Origin: Changpingibacter yushuensis
GTDB taxonomy: Bacteria; Actinomycetota; Actinomycetes; Actinomycetales; Actinomycetaceae
Direction: 5' to 3'
Length of the DNA: 64,000 nt
Assembly: GCF_014041995.1 (NCBI RefSeq)
Contig: NZ_CP059492.1
Coordinates: 1,178,001 to 1,242,000 of the forward strand
Shown here: positions 17,691 through 26,225 of the stretch, one piece after another
How positions within the stretch are numbered: the stretch's first letter is position 1
How the letters are laid out: every line of letters starts with the position of its first letter
Notes under the pieces: generated by a model
What the model saw: the letters and a program-made list of their open reading frames with translations, nothing else
Database searches by the model: none
What the model was told of the DNA's origin: nothing
Position numbers and translations under genes: made by a program

Positions 17691-17721
17691 ATTCTATTGC
17701 GAGCAATTAAATTGTACACAA
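17691..17721 (-). promoter_or_regulatory. OhrR operator-like palindrome in the ohrR promoter
   Basis: CAATTAAATTG at 17704-17714 with flanking TA is close to the known OhrR half-operator TACAATTAAATTGTA of Bacillus. On the minus strand it lies between a TTGTGT (17721-17716) and a TAGAAT (17696-17691), spaced 19 bp, which would serve as -35 and -10. A repressor bound there would block ohrR transcription. Confidence 0.6.
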
Positions 17722-17784
17722 CTAATATGCTGAAGGTGAACGAATACTCTGCCAACCATCCCGGGCAAACATGGTTTCACGCGG

Positions 17785-17870
17785 CAGGTGGGGCCTTGCA
17801 CGCCACGCGGCAGGGCCCCACCTGAAGCAACTGTTAGCCGGTCGCAGCAACCGTTGCGGCGGGCTAACAG
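17785..17870 (-). terminator. Two adjacent hairpins after the ABC permease
   Basis: Arms CAGGTGGGGCC / GGCCCCACCTG at 17785-17795 and 17814-17824, and CTGTTAGCC / GGCTAACAG at 17831-17839 and 17862-17870. Both lie just downstream of the permease stop (17898, minus strand). The stems are strong but no clean U-run follows, so termination is inferred. Confidence 0.55.
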
Positions 17871-17897
17871 TCTGTTACTGACGTTTTGCCAAGTAAT

Positions 17898-20369
17898 CTA
17901 CTCGTGTGCCAGAGCCTCCACTGGGCTGACCCGGCCAGCCTTCCTGCCCGGAATCACGGAAGCCAACACCGCCGCACATACCGCGAGCGCGATCACCCCG
18001 ACCAGCTGCAGCCACGGAATTGTCAGGATTGTGTTCGTGACGTTCAGTGGTAGGGCTTGAAGTCCCAGCCACCCGAACAAGACGCCCAGCGCCGTTCCGG
18101 CCAACGCGGCCGCGAGCGAGACAAGCACCGATTCAATCGCCAGCATGGCAAGCATCTTGCGGCGGGTCAGGCCCATCGCCCGAAGCAGTCCGTTCTCACG
18201 AGTCCGTTCCACCACGGAGAGCGAGAGTGTGTTCGAAACGCCCACCAAGGCCACGATTACCGCAACGCCCAAGAGCGCCACAACAATCATAAGAGCCACG
18301 TTGATCGCTTGCTCATACATTTGGCGTTCCTGAACGGCACCTTCGGCAGTCAGCGAATCGTCAATTGCATTGATGTTGGTGATGATCGTGCTCGGATCGG
18401 CTTCCTCTGCCAGTTTCACCACCACTGAGGAAATGTCGGAATCGGATCCGCCAAGCATTTCGTAGTCAGTGGGGTTGACGAGCACAGTACCGTCATACGC
18501 CCGAGAATCTACTGCCACCTTCAGTTCCTTGCACGCAGAGGCAACGCACACGTCGACTGTTGAACCGAGGTTTGCTGCTTCGCTCTCACTCAGCAACACT
18601 GTGCCTTCCGTGGCTTGCATGACGGGGGAATGGGCGACCTCGGAAAGGTCGGCGTCACGCATGACGGCCACAGCATGGGTGTCGCCATCGGTGCCCTCAT
18701 AACTGCCGCTAGCCTGAGCGATGGCAACGGTGGCGGCGACGCCGTCGACATTGCCGATGGCGGTGACTTCTTTCTGGGTGAGGAGGCCGTCCTGACTCGA
18801 GACTGAGAGGTCAACCGGCCGCGCGGCGTCCACCTCGCCGTTCAGCGTTGCGCTCAGCGAGCTCGCTCCAACAAGCATCGTCACCACGAGTGTGATACCG
18901 ATGACCACCGACGTGCCGGTGGCGGCTGTCCGTGCCTTGTTCCTCATGGCGTTCTGTGCCGCGAGGCGTCCAACCACTCCGCGCAACGGAGCGCCGAGCA
19001 CCTTGACGAGGGTCGGCAACGCAATAGAGACGGCCATGACCGCTCCAATGAGTGCCAGTACCATGCCAAGCAAGGCAATGAGGAAGCCGACTTCAGTGTT
19101 GTCGGCTTCGGTGGCGTGCACGAGCGATATCCCGTACCACGTTCCACCAAAGCCTGCGATGGTGAGAACTGCCGTGGCGGTATGGAAGCCAAAGCGCTTG
19201 CTGTTGCTTCCGCCCACATCGGACTGGTCCACCTGCAAGGCCGCAAGAGGCGGGATGCGAGTGACGCCGTTAGCGGGACGCCGCCCCGCCAACACGGTTA
19301 GGAGAGTACCGAAGAGGAGGACAACGATCGCGCTGACCGGCGAGATCGACGACGTCGCCGACCCGAACGAATCGGAAATGTCGGCAACCCACAACCCAAG
19401 TCCGGTGAGAATGTACCCGAGAACGACGCCGAGTGCAGAGGCGGTGAGGCCTACCAGCATTGTCTCTTTGAGAAGCAGGTTCTTCACCTGTTTTCCGGTG
19501 GCGCCAACGCAGCGCAACAGGGCAAGCTCGCGGCGGCGTTGCTCGATCGTCACGTTGAACGTGGTGGATACGACTATGAGCGCCACAACGATCGCGATGG
19601 CGGGGAAGACCAGGAGCATTGCGGTGGTCGTCGCCGTGTTGAGGCTGAGCTGATTGAGCCGGTCCTGGATGACGGCGTCGCTCGTCTGTACATCAAGTCC
19701 CTCGCCTTCCAGCGCTGTGATGATTCGCGCCGCGAGATCCTCTTGCGCTACGCGATCGTCTGCAACAACAAAGATTGCACTCGCATAGGCGTCCCGCAGG
19801 GTGTCCGCATCGTTGGTGATGGCAGTGGAAACAGAGAACAGCCCAGCCGAATCCAATACACCGCTGACGGTGAGCGTGGTTTCTGTGTTTTCATCCGACA
19901 TCGCGCCGCGCACCTGAACGCTATCGCCGACGGCGACTCCCAATGCCCCGGCTGCGGACGCGGGCAGGGCTATGGTGCCAGCCTCCGATGGCAACGTGCC
20001 AGCCGTGAGTGTGGGTTGGTAGAGCGGGGACGGATTCGCTGAACCGGCAGAGAGTGACAGGCGCTTCCCACCGTTGGCGAGTTGAAGATACGTTGTTTGT
20101 TGCACAACGGCGTCCGCTACCCCATCGACGCTACGTATCGCGTCCAGATTCGACTGCACAGTGGTGGAGTCGATGCCTGCATCACCGGGTTGGATGACGA
20201 CGCTCGAACCTTCATAGGTGTCCTCAACTCCTTGGGAGAGTGAGGATTCCAGCGCTGATCCGAAAGCGAGGGCCGCCAAAACAAAGGCTACGGAAATGGC
20301 GATGGCCACACCTGTCGCAATGTACCGGCGCGCATGGGTGCGCAGGTTGTTCATCAAGAGACTCTGCAT
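17898..20369 (-). CDS. MacB/FtsX-type ABC transporter permease
   Basis: 823 residues. The protein has the double-FtsX layout: one N-terminal membrane helix (about 17-38), a large extracellular domain, then membrane helices around 250-370, 410-470, and a second extracellular domain followed by three C-terminal helices (about 690-815). ERRRELALLRCVGATGKQV and ERTRENGLLRAMGLTRRKM are the two conserved cytoplasmic FtsX motifs. Such permeases work with an ATPase in mechanotransmission, export of peptides or lipoproteins, or antimicrobial peptide resistance. The start overlaps the ATPase stop by one base (TGATG). It is closely similar to the truncated permease at 24575-25234. Confidence 0.93.
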   Translation of the reverse strand: MQSLLMNNLRTHARRYIATGVAIAISVAFVLAALAFGSALESSLSQGVEDTYEGSSVVIQPGDAGIDSTTVQSNLDAIRSVDGVADAVVQQTTYLQLANGGKRLSLSAGSANPSPLYQPTLTAGTLPSEAGTIALPASAAGALGVAVGDSVQVRGAMSDENTETTLTVSGVLDSAGLFSVSTAITNDADTLRDAYASAIFVVADDRVAQEDLAARIITALEGEGLDVQTSDAVIQDRLNQLSLNTATTTAMLLVFPAIAIVVALIVVSTTFNVTIEQRRRELALLRCVGATGKQVKNLLLKETMLVGLTASALGVVLGYILTGLGLWVADISDSFGSATSSISPVSAIVVLLFGTLLTVLAGRRPANGVTRIPPLAALQVDQSDVGGSNSKRFGFHTATAVLTIAGFGGTWYGISLVHATEADNTEVGFLIALLGMVLALIGAVMAVSIALPTLVKVLGAPLRGVVGRLAAQNAMRNKARTAATGTSVVIGITLVVTMLVGASSLSATLNGEVDAARPVDLSVSSQDGLLTQKEVTAIGNVDGVAATVAIAQASGSYEGTDGDTHAVAVMRDADLSEVAHSPVMQATEGTVLLSESEAANLGSTVDVCVASACKELKVAVDSRAYDGTVLVNPTDYEMLGGSDSDISSVVVKLAEEADPSTIITNINAIDDSLTAEGAVQERQMYEQAINVALMIVVALLGVAVIVALVGVSNTLSLSVVERTRENGLLRAMGLTRRKMLAMLAIESVLVSLAAALAGTALGVLFGWLGLQALPLNVTNTILTIPWLQLVGVIALAVCAAVLASVIPGRKAGRVSPVEALAHE

Positions 20370-21130
20370 CAGGCTACCTGCGCAATCTCTTCAGTGGTTG
20401 GGTGGATGAGATCAGCCACGACGTGTCCATCGCGAACGACGACGACGCGGTCGGCTACCGCAGCAGCCCGATGGTCGTGGGTCACCATGATGACCGTCTG
20501 GCCAAACTGTTCCACTGCCTGGCGCAGCAAACCCAGGACCTCACGCGAGGCCGCAGTGTCGAGGTTTCCGGTGGGCTCGTCGGCAACAATGACGGCGGGC
20601 TGCATGAGGAGCGCACGGGCGATGGCGACGCGTTGCTGTTGGCCACCGGACAACTGTGACGGCTTGTGCGAGAGACGGTCTTCCAGCCCGAGTGTCGAGA
20701 TGATCTGAGCCTTCCATGTCTTGTCCGCGGTCTTTCCGGCAAGGAGCAACGGAAGCTCGATGTTGGCCCTAGCGTCGAGTGTGGGGACAAGGTTGAAGCT
20801 CTGGAAAACGAAACCGATACGATCGCGGCGCAGGTGGGTGAGGGCGTCGTCGTTCAACTGCGTGAGGTCGGTTCCCTCGACTGTCACGGAGCCTGATGTG
20901 GCCGTATCAAGGCCTGCGAGGATGTGAAGCATCGTTGACTTGCCGGAACCGGAAGGCCCCATGATCACCGTGAATTCCCGCTCGCGGAAGGCGACCGAGA
21001 CGTTGTCCAGTGCTGTGACTGCGGTGTCGCCCTTGCCGAATGTCTTCGTGACACTCGACAGCGTGACGATAGGGCGGGCAAGCGCGCTCTGCTCATCCGA
21101 CGACGTGGCGTGGATCGATGGATTGCTCAC
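20369..21130 (-). CDS. ABC transporter ATP-binding protein (LolD/MacB type), copy 1
   Basis: 253 residues, GTG start. Walker [10 protein letters not shown] (about 58), Q-loop FVFQSFN (about 106), signature [15 protein letters not shown] (about 157), Walker [13 protein letters not shown] (about 178) and the H-loop VTHD (about 213). The [17 protein letters not shown] segment is typical of LolD/MacB-like ATPases paired with FtsX permeases. It lies directly upstream of its permease on the same strand. It shares most residues with the ATPase at 25234-25995, so the two modules arose by duplication or successive transfer. Substrate unknown; drug or peptide export is the usual role. Confidence 0.95.
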   Translation of the reverse strand: MSNPSIHATSSDEQSALARPIVTLSSVTKTFGKGDTAVTALDNVSVAFREREFTVIMGPSGSGKSTMLHILAGLDTATSGSVTVEGTDLTQLNDDALTHLRRDRIGFVFQSFNLVPTLDARANIELPLLLAGKTADKTWKAQIISTLGLEDRLSHKPSQLSGGQQQRVAIARALLMQPAVIVADEPTGNLDTAASREVLGLLRQAVEQFGQTVIMVTHDHRAAAVADRVVVVRDGHVVADLIHPTTEEIAQVA

Positions 21131-21194
21131 TGCGTTCTCTCCTTGTACAGGCGTTTCTCATTGACGTTACAAGCCAATCGCCAGTTGCGTTCGG

Positions 21195-21239
21195 GAACAA
21201 TCGTGCGTGACCTCCAATCGTGGTGGAGTTAGCTCTACC
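21195..21239 (-). promoter_or_regulatory. Conserved upstream block of ABC module 1
   Basis: GAACAATCGTGC (21195-21206) and GGTGGAGTTAGCTCTACC (21222-21239) recur upstream of the second ABC module at 26057-26068 and 26084-26101, with the same 15-bp spacing. The second box is a partial palindrome. Conservation between diverged copies suggests a shared promoter and regulator site. Confidence 0.5.
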
Positions 21240-21455
21240 ATTGCGCCGCATCGGCTGGTCACCGCACTACGGTGCCACCTGAGCATGCATCGAACTGGTC
21301 TACACCTCCATCGGCGTCTTGTGCTGGCGGCTGCGCGATCAACCCGAGCGCCTGGCCCTGCAGTTTGTCATCGAGGCTCACAAGGGTAGTTCCTCGGACT
21401 GGCTCTGTTGAGCCGGTTCGTTGTCTGATTCTGGTGTGTGGAGCGCAGCATTGAG

Positions 21456-21484
21456 TTGCCGGTGGCAAGCACCCGTGCCATACT
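21456..21484 (+). promoter_or_regulatory. Candidate promoter of the HxlR operon
   Basis: TTGCCG (21456-21461) and CATACT (21479-21484) are spaced 17 bp and end 8 bp before the GTG start at 21493. That distance, with no ribosome binding site, suggests a leaderless transcript. Each hexamer matches consensus at four of six positions. Confidence 0.35.
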
Positions 21485-21492
21485 CATATTTT

Positions 21493-21990
21493 GTGAGTAC
21501 CTCAAATGAAGTGAGCGCACCGGATGTGGAACGCGCAAGTGCCGCAGCACTCGGCGCGTGCCCGTCGTTCGTCGCAGCGATGGACGTTGTTGGAAAACGG
21601 TGGAGTGGCCTCATCATTGGTGCAATCGCGAACGGGTGTTACACATTCAGCGACATCTCTCGCTATGCCCCTTCGCTTTCAGATGCGGTCTTGGCTCGCA
21701 GGCTTCGCGAACTCGAAGTGGATGGCCTCCTCACCCGCGTGGTCAAGGATGCTCGGCCACCCTCGGTGCGCTACCACCTCAGCGAGTCTGGGCAGGCGCT
21801 TGCTCCCATCCTGGATCAGTTGACAGCGTGGGGCCAGGACTACTTGGGCGTACCCGCCGCCGGGTCATCCACTGTGGAATCGCCTGCCAGCCCATCGCAT
21901 CGCTTGGTCACATCCGCAGCAGAACACCTCGAATCTCTTGAACCAAACGCTCATGGAGCAGACATATCGAAAAAGGAGACCTCCCGATGA
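21493..21990 (+). CDS. HxlR-family transcriptional regulator
   Basis: 165 residues from the GTG at 21493; a second GTG at 21511 is possible. HxlR motifs are clear: ACPSFVAAMDVVGKRWSGLIIGAI near the start, then FSDISRYAPSLSDAVLARRLRELEVDGLL (helix-turn-helix) and the wing VRYHLSESGQALAPIL. The proline/alanine-rich C-terminal tail (about 125-165) is longer than usual. HxlR proteins sense electrophiles or quinones and commonly control adjacent flavin oxidoreductases, which fits the two genes that follow. The stop overlaps the next start (ATGATGA region). Confidence 0.9.
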   Translation: MSTSNEVSAPDVERASAAALGACPSFVAAMDVVGKRWSGLIIGAIANGCYTFSDISRYAPSLSDAVLARRLRELEVDGLLTRVVKDARPPSVRYHLSESGQALAPILDQLTAWGQDYLGVPAAGSSTVESPASPSHRLVTSAAEHLESLEPNAHGADISKKETSR

Positions 21991-23027
21991 TGGAAGTTGG
22001 CGCACTCACGTTCGGTGAAGTGACCACGGACCCGATTACCGGCCAGACACCGAGCCCGCGCCAACGTGTGCTCGATACGATCGAACAGGCCCGGCTCGCA
22101 GATGAGGTGGGCCTGGACATCTTCGGTGTGGGGGAACATCACCGTGGCGACTTCATTGCCTCAGCCACGGCCGTCCTCCTGGCCGGTGCGGCAACAGTTA
22201 CGAAGAACATTCGCCTGACCAGTGCTGTCACGGTGCTCTCCAGCGACGACCCTGTCCGTGTGTATGAACAGTACGCAACGCTCGACCTTCTGACGGACGG
22301 CCGGGCAGAAATCATGGCTGGGCGCGGTTCGTACACGGAATCCTTTCCACTGTTCGGATACGACCTGCAGGACTACAACGAGCTATTCGATGAGAAACTG
22401 GACCTTCTGCTGAAGATCTGCTCCGAGAACCCGATCAGTTGGAGCGGCACATTGCGCCCGGAACTAGTGGACGCAGACATCGCGCCGCGAGCACTCCAGA
22501 ATCCACTTCCCATCTGGCAAGCAGTGGGCGGAACGCCGGCCTCCGGATATCATGCCGGCCTTCGCGGCATACCCATGATGATTGCATTTCTCGTAGGGCC
22601 ATTGGGTGCCCATGCACAGATGGTTGACTACTACCGTATGGGTACAGAGCAGGCGGGAATCCCTGAGAGCCAGCTGCGCGTCGGTGCAAGCGTGCATGGT
22701 TTCGTCGGCGAAACCAGCCAGTCCGCCCGCGACACCATGTTCACTTACTTCTCCCGCGGGATGAGCGAGAACAATCATCAACGTGGGGTCGGTTTTGACA
22801 TGCCACGCGCAGCTTTCAATGCACAGGCCACCCCGGCCGGAATGCCGGTGGTCGGCAGCCCGCAGGAGGTCATCGACAAGATCATGACCTATCGCGCGGT
22901 ATACGGCATTGATCGCATCATGCTGCAGATGGGCTTTGGTGGCGTTCCCCAACGCGAACATCTGCGTGCCATCGAGCTGCTCGGAACCGAAGTGGCACCC
23001 GTATTGCGCACGGAGACCTCGAAGTGA
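21987..23027 (+). CDS. LLM-class flavin-dependent oxidoreductase
   Basis: 346 residues; ribosome binding site AAGGAG lies about 9 bp before the ATG. The luciferase-like TIM barrel shows GLDIFGVGEHHRGDF (about 40-52), TSAVTVLSSDDPVRVYEQYATLDLLTDGRAEIMAGRGSYTES signature blocks, and a C-terminal IDRIMLQMGFGGVPQ. This subfamily uses FMNH2 and oxygen to oxidise small organics. FMNH2 would come from the reductase encoded next. The gene overlaps HxlR by 4 bp and the reductase by 4 bp, so the three are translationally coupled. The substrate cannot be read from the sequence. Confidence 0.93.
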   Translation: MMEVGALTFGEVTTDPITGQTPSPRQRVLDTIEQARLADEVGLDIFGVGEHHRGDFIASATAVLLAGAATVTKNIRLTSAVTVLSSDDPVRVYEQYATLDLLTDGRAEIMAGRGSYTESFPLFGYDLQDYNELFDEKLDLLLKICSENPISWSGTLRPELVDADIAPRALQNPLPIWQAVGGTPASGYHAGLRGIPMMIAFLVGPLGAHAQMVDYYRMGTEQAGIPESQLRVGASVHGFVGETSQSARDTMFTYFSRGMSENNHQRGVGFDMPRAAFNAQATPAGMPVVGSPQEVIDKIMTYRAVYGIDRIMLQMGFGGVPQREHLRAIELLGTEVAPVLRTETSK

Positions 23028-23575
23028 ACCAGATCCACGTCGTCGTCGTCAATGGAAGCCCGAACGTTCCTTCTCGCTCCGGCACGCTCGGGAATCTCGC
23101 GCTCGCGGAGCTGCGGGAAACTTTTGATGTGCAAGCAGAAAAAGTCGCACCGTATGCGATTGGACCGGGTCTGACGGGCGCCATCACACGCGACGATGTG
23201 GACGCCGCCGCCGAAACCACACTTCGTTCCGTGGAACAGGCAGACCTTCTCATCGTATCGGTCCCGGTGTATCGCGGCGCATACCCAGGAATGGTCAAGC
23301 ATTTCTTTGACCTCGTGGACCAGTACGCTTTGGCTGCAAAACCTGTGTTGCTCATGGCCACGGGCGGTTCGGAGCGTCACTCCCTCGTCATAGATCAAGT
23401 CCTGCGTCCACTTTTCGGATTCTTCCAAGCGTGGGTGGCGCCCACAGGCGTCTATGTGGAGTCGGCAGCCTTCGACGGCACGGAGATTCTCGACGCCTCC
23501 GTCTATACCCGAGAACGCGTTGCAGTCAACGATCTCATTCCTCTGCTGAAGCTGAAGATCTCCACTGTGGCTTGA
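23024..23575 (+). CDS. NADPH-dependent FMN reductase (MsuE-like)
   Basis: 183 residues; GTG start overlaps the previous stop (GTGA). The flavodoxin-like fold begins VVVVNGSPNVPSRSGTLGNLAL, with the phosphate-binding loop GSPxxxSRS, then ADLLIVSVPVYRGAYPGMVKHFFDLVDQYAL, the classic NADPH_dep_FMN_red motif, and LMATGGSERHSL. It should supply reduced FMN to the monooxygenase encoded immediately upstream; MsuE/SsuE pairs behave this way in sulfonate use, though no sulfur genes lie here. Immediately downstream is the IS5-family element. Confidence 0.93.
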   Translation: MNQIHVVVVNGSPNVPSRSGTLGNLALAELRETFDVQAEKVAPYAIGPGLTGAITRDDVDAAAETTLRSVEQADLLIVSVPVYRGAYPGMVKHFFDLVDQYALAAKPVLLMATGGSERHSLVIDQVLRPLFGFFQAWVAPTGVYVESAAFDGTEILDASVYTRERVAVNDLIPLLKLKISTVA

Positions 23576-23617
23576 GTTCTTCGTCATCGACCATGAGGGA
23601 GAGCTAGGCCATGTCTC

Positions 23618-24142
23618 CTATGTCTTGAGCCATTGGAGGATGGCGTGGAGGACTGTGGCTGAGCGGTAGGTGGTGGCGAGCTTGTCGTATCTGGTGGCCA
23701 GTCCTCGCCATTGCTTGACGCTGTTGAAGGAGCGCTCCACGACGTTCCTGGCCTTGTAGGCCTCAGTGTCGAGGGCGGGTGGCCTACCGCCCTGGGAGCC
23801 CTTCTTCTGGCGAGCTGCGATCTCGTTCTTCTTCTGGGGGATCACCGCCTTGATGTGGCGACCACGCAGGTAGCGGCGGTTCACACCGCAGGTGTACCCG
23901 CGATCAGTCAGGACCACCTCGGGTGTGGTGCGAGGCCTGCCGGTGGGTCGGGGAACGTAGATGTCTTCCAGGGTGTCCTTGAGCATCACGCCATCGTTGC
24001 GTTGCCCGCCAGTGACCACCATGGCGAGTGGAAGGCCGCGTCCGTCCACGACCTGGTGGATCTTCGTGGTCAACCCGCCTCGGGACCGGCCAATGCCGTG
24101 ACCTGCGGGTTCATCCTCCCCGGTGGGAGATCTCTTGTAGTT
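23618..24142 (-). CDS. IS5-family transposase, downstream frame (OrfB)
   Basis: Native sequence begins near NYKRSPTGEDEPAGH, overlapping the end of OrfA, and runs to the element's left end. It contains GRSRGGLTTKIHQVVDGRG, the second catalytic Asp in VVLTDRGYTCG, and the Glu in NVVERSFNSVKQWRGLATRYDKLA (DDE triad with OrfA's Asp). The reading frame is open further upstream but that part is the shadow of OrfA. No stop or deletion is visible, so the element may still be active. Confidence 0.88.
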   Translation of the reverse strand, partial: NYKRSPTGEDEPAGHGIGRSRGGLTTKIHQVVDGRGLPLAMVVTGGQRNDGVMLKDTLEDIYVPRPTGRPRTTPEVVLTDRGYTCGVNRRYLRGRHIKAVIPQKKNEIAARQKKGSQGGRPPALDTEAYKARNVVERSFNSVKQWRGLATRYDKLATTYRSATVLHAILQWLKT

Positions 24143-24527
24143 CGATCGTGCCCCCTGTGTCCTGCTCGGGGCGCTTGGTGTTGGTGGCGTGCTGGTGAGC
24201 GCGATTGATCGTCGCATCGATGCTGACCGCCCAGTCCACCTTCCCCGCCTCCTCCGCCTGGGAGATGACTTGGGAGAGCACATGGTCCCACACGCCTCGG
24301 CGTGCATACGAGCGATGCCTCTTCCACACCGTCTGCCACGGCCCGTACTGCTCCCGGGGAAGGTCCCTCCACGGGATCCCCGTGCGATACCGGTAGATGA
24401 TTCCGTTGACGATCCTCCGGTTGTTGGTGAACGGACGTCCCTTCCTGCCCTCGTTGGACGGCAAGAGAGGGGAGATCCGCTCCCACTGCTCATCGGTCAA
24501 GGCCTCAAACCGGGTCATCTCACTCAC
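24111..24527 (-). CDS. IS5-family transposase, upstream frame (OrfA)
   Basis: 138 residues beginning MSEMTRFEALTDEQWERISPLLPS, the DUF4096 N-terminal domain of IS5 transposases. GRKGRPFTNNRRIVNGIIYRYRTGIPWRDLP follows, and VSIDATINRAHQHA carries the first catalytic Asp. The frame ends after GGTIELQEISHRGG while the following frame takes over, so a ribosomal frameshift is expected to fuse them. Confidence 0.9.
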   Translation of the reverse strand: MSEMTRFEALTDEQWERISPLLPSNEGRKGRPFTNNRRIVNGIIYRYRTGIPWRDLPREQYGPWQTVWKRHRSYARRGVWDHVLSQVISQAEEAGKVDWAVSIDATINRAHQHATNTKRPEQDTGGTIELQEISHRGG

Positions 24528-24574
24528 CTGACCAGTATCGGGCGAGCCTCACACCCCAAATAGGAGACACGCCC

Positions 24575-25234
24575 TAGCTTCGCTGCGATGCGTGTTGTCA
24601 GTTCGCTAGCGTCAACTCCTTGGTTGGCAATGACGAACACTTTGCTGACGTATCCACCTTCTAGCGCGTTTTGATCATTGGTTACTGCGGTGGCATTGGA
24701 AAGTAGCCCACCAGCATCTACTAGGCCGCTCACCGTCAAATCCATATCCATAGATTCAGAGGACATTGCGGTAGCGACGTGTACCTTATCTCCAACCTTC
24801 AGGCCAAGGGCATCAGCCGTACTGGTGGGGATTGCAATTGTGCCTGAATCCGAAGGCATCGTGCCCTCAGAGAGCTTCGGCTGGTGCAAAGGTGCGAGAT
24901 TTCCAGACTTGACAGAAGCGCCGAGCCGCTTTCCGTTATGAGAAAGCTCCAGATACGTCACTCTTTGGACAATCACTGCGTTCACGCCATCAACACCACG
25001 CACAGTGTCAGATGCTGCAGCAAGTTGTTGGTCGGTGATATCCCCTCCGCTTACGTCGATCACTACGCTTGATCCCTCGTAAGTGTCCCGGACACCTTGG
25101 GAGAGAGAATCCTTGATGGCCACTCCAAATGACAAAGCTGCAAGCACGAATGCGACCGAAATGGCAATTGCCACCCCGGTTGCAACATACCGACGTGCGT
25201 GGGCGCGAAGGTTGTTGAGAAGAAGGCTCCGCAT
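24575..25234 (-). pseudogene. Truncated MacB/FtsX-type ABC permease, N-terminal quarter
   Basis: About 220 residues remain of a protein that would be about 820 long. The N-terminus ([20 protein letters not shown]...) closely follows the intact permease at 17898-20369, with the same first membrane helix and extracellular segment, ending at TTRIAAKL. The frame then runs into the IS5-family element and stops. No C-terminal part lies beyond the element; the FMN reductase gene ends there instead. Without the conserved FtsX membrane core it cannot form a transporter alone. Its start overlaps the stop of its ATPase (TGATG), as in the intact module. Confidence 0.9.
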
Positions 25235-25995
25235 CAGGCGACCTGCGCAATCGCTTCAGTGGTGGGGTGTTCCAGATCAGCCACGATGCGGCCGTCTTGG
25301 ACCACCACAACGCGGTCGGCCATTGCCGCTGCCCGGTAGTCATGGGTGACCATGATGACTGTCTGGCCAAACTGCTCTACAGCTTGACGCAAGAGGGAAA
25401 GCACCTCGTGTGACGCTGCAGAATCAAGGTTGCCCGTGGGTTCGTCAGCAACAATCACCGCCGGCTGCATGAGAAGTGCGCGAGCGATTGCGACTCGCTG
25501 TTGTTGGCCTCCAGATAGCTGTGATGGCTTGTGTGTTAACCGCTCCTGCAAACCCAAAGCCGTGATGATCTGCTGCTTCCATTGATCGTCAGCACTCTTG
25601 CCCGCCAGTCGGAGCGGAAGCTCAATGTTGGCTTTGGCATCCAGCGTGGGCACCAGATTGAAGCTCTGGAACACAAAACCGATGCGATCGCGGCGAAGCT
25701 TGGTCAGCTCGTCGTCGCCTAATGTGGTGAGGTCAGTACCTTCAACGGTCACGGATCCAGAAGAAGCCGAATCTAGACCGGCAAGCAAATGCAACATAGT
25801 GGATTTGCCCGATCCCGAGGGACCCATGATTGCAGTGAATTCGCGCTCTCGGAAGGAGATGGAGACGTTGTTTAGTGCTGTGACCGCAATGCTGCTTTCT
25901 CCAAACACTTTTGTGACACCTGAGAGTGCAACAACCGGGCGGTGAGACCCAGCCTGCTGGTCTGGCAACGGACTTTGGAGCGGTAGATTGCTCAC
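25234..25995 (-). CDS. ABC transporter ATP-binding protein (LolD/MacB type), copy 2
   Basis: 253 residues, GTG start, AAGGAG about 9 bp upstream. Walker [11 protein letters not shown]-loop FVFQSFN, signature [15 protein letters not shown], Walker [13 protein letters not shown] and H-loop VTHDYRAA are all intact. It is a close paralog of the ATPase at 20369-21130; even the flanking regulatory block is shared. Its own permease is truncated by the IS element, so it is orphaned unless it energises the paralogous permease, which is plausible given the similarity. It may be on the way to decay. Confidence 0.94.
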   Translation of the reverse strand: MSNLPLQSPLPDQQAGSHRPVVALSGVTKVFGESSIAVTALNNVSISFREREFTAIMGPSGSGKSTMLHLLAGLDSASSGSVTVEGTDLTTLGDDELTKLRRDRIGFVFQSFNLVPTLDAKANIELPLRLAGKSADDQWKQQIITALGLQERLTHKPSQLSGGQQQRVAIARALLMQPAVIVADEPTGNLDSAASHEVLSLLRQAVEQFGQTVIMVTHDYRAAAMADRVVVVQDGRIVADLEHPTTEAIAQVA

Positions 25996-26056
25996 GGCTT
26001 GTTCTCCTTGTAAGAGTTTTTTCTGATGTTCTCAGTCAATCGGTGTTTGACAGTGT

Positions 26057-26101
26057 GAACAATCGTGCCGGGGCTACATCCGAGGTGGAGCTAGATCTAC
26101 C
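26057..26101 (-). promoter_or_regulatory. Conserved upstream block of ABC module 2
   Basis: GAACAATCGTGC (26057-26068) and GGTGGAGCTAGATCTACC (26084-26101) repeat the arrangement upstream of ABC module 1, with identical spacing. It lies 60-105 bp before the ATPase start, in promoter position. Confidence 0.5.
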
Positions 26102-26225
26102 TTGCATGGCGGTGGATAAATGATCGTCTCTCCGGAAATCGAAGCCATGCCTTCGCCAGACCTAGTGCGGGATGCCGGACAGTGCGTGGCTGGCGGTTCT
26201 CTTCCAAGACAGTTGCGCGCGGCTC

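Larger units (their letters stand above)
21131..21492. other. Intergenic region between divergent ABC and HxlR operons
   Basis: About 360 bp with no gene I can support. It holds a block conserved with the upstream region of the second ABC module (21195-21239), presumably the ABC promoter, and a candidate HxlR promoter near its other end. The remainder shows no recognisable structure. Confidence 0.5.
23607..24574 (-). mobile_element. IS5-family insertion sequence (IS427-like)
   Basis: 968 bp bounded by 15-bp imperfect inverted repeats: GGCCATGTCTCCTAT at the left and GGGCGTGTCTCCTAT read inward from the right (2 mismatches). TA flanks both sides as a possible target duplication. Two overlapping frames on the minus strand encode the transposase, as in IS427-type elements. 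The right end interrupts an ABC permease whose remaining part is absent on the other side. Confidence 0.9.

Noticed and set aside
18892-19653. Plus-strand frame of 253 codons opposite the ABC permease
   Set aside because: Thr/Arg/Ser-rich shadow; the permease on the other strand has clear motifs.
23711-24208. Plus-strand frame within the IS5-family element
   Set aside because: Antisense to the transposase, no homology.
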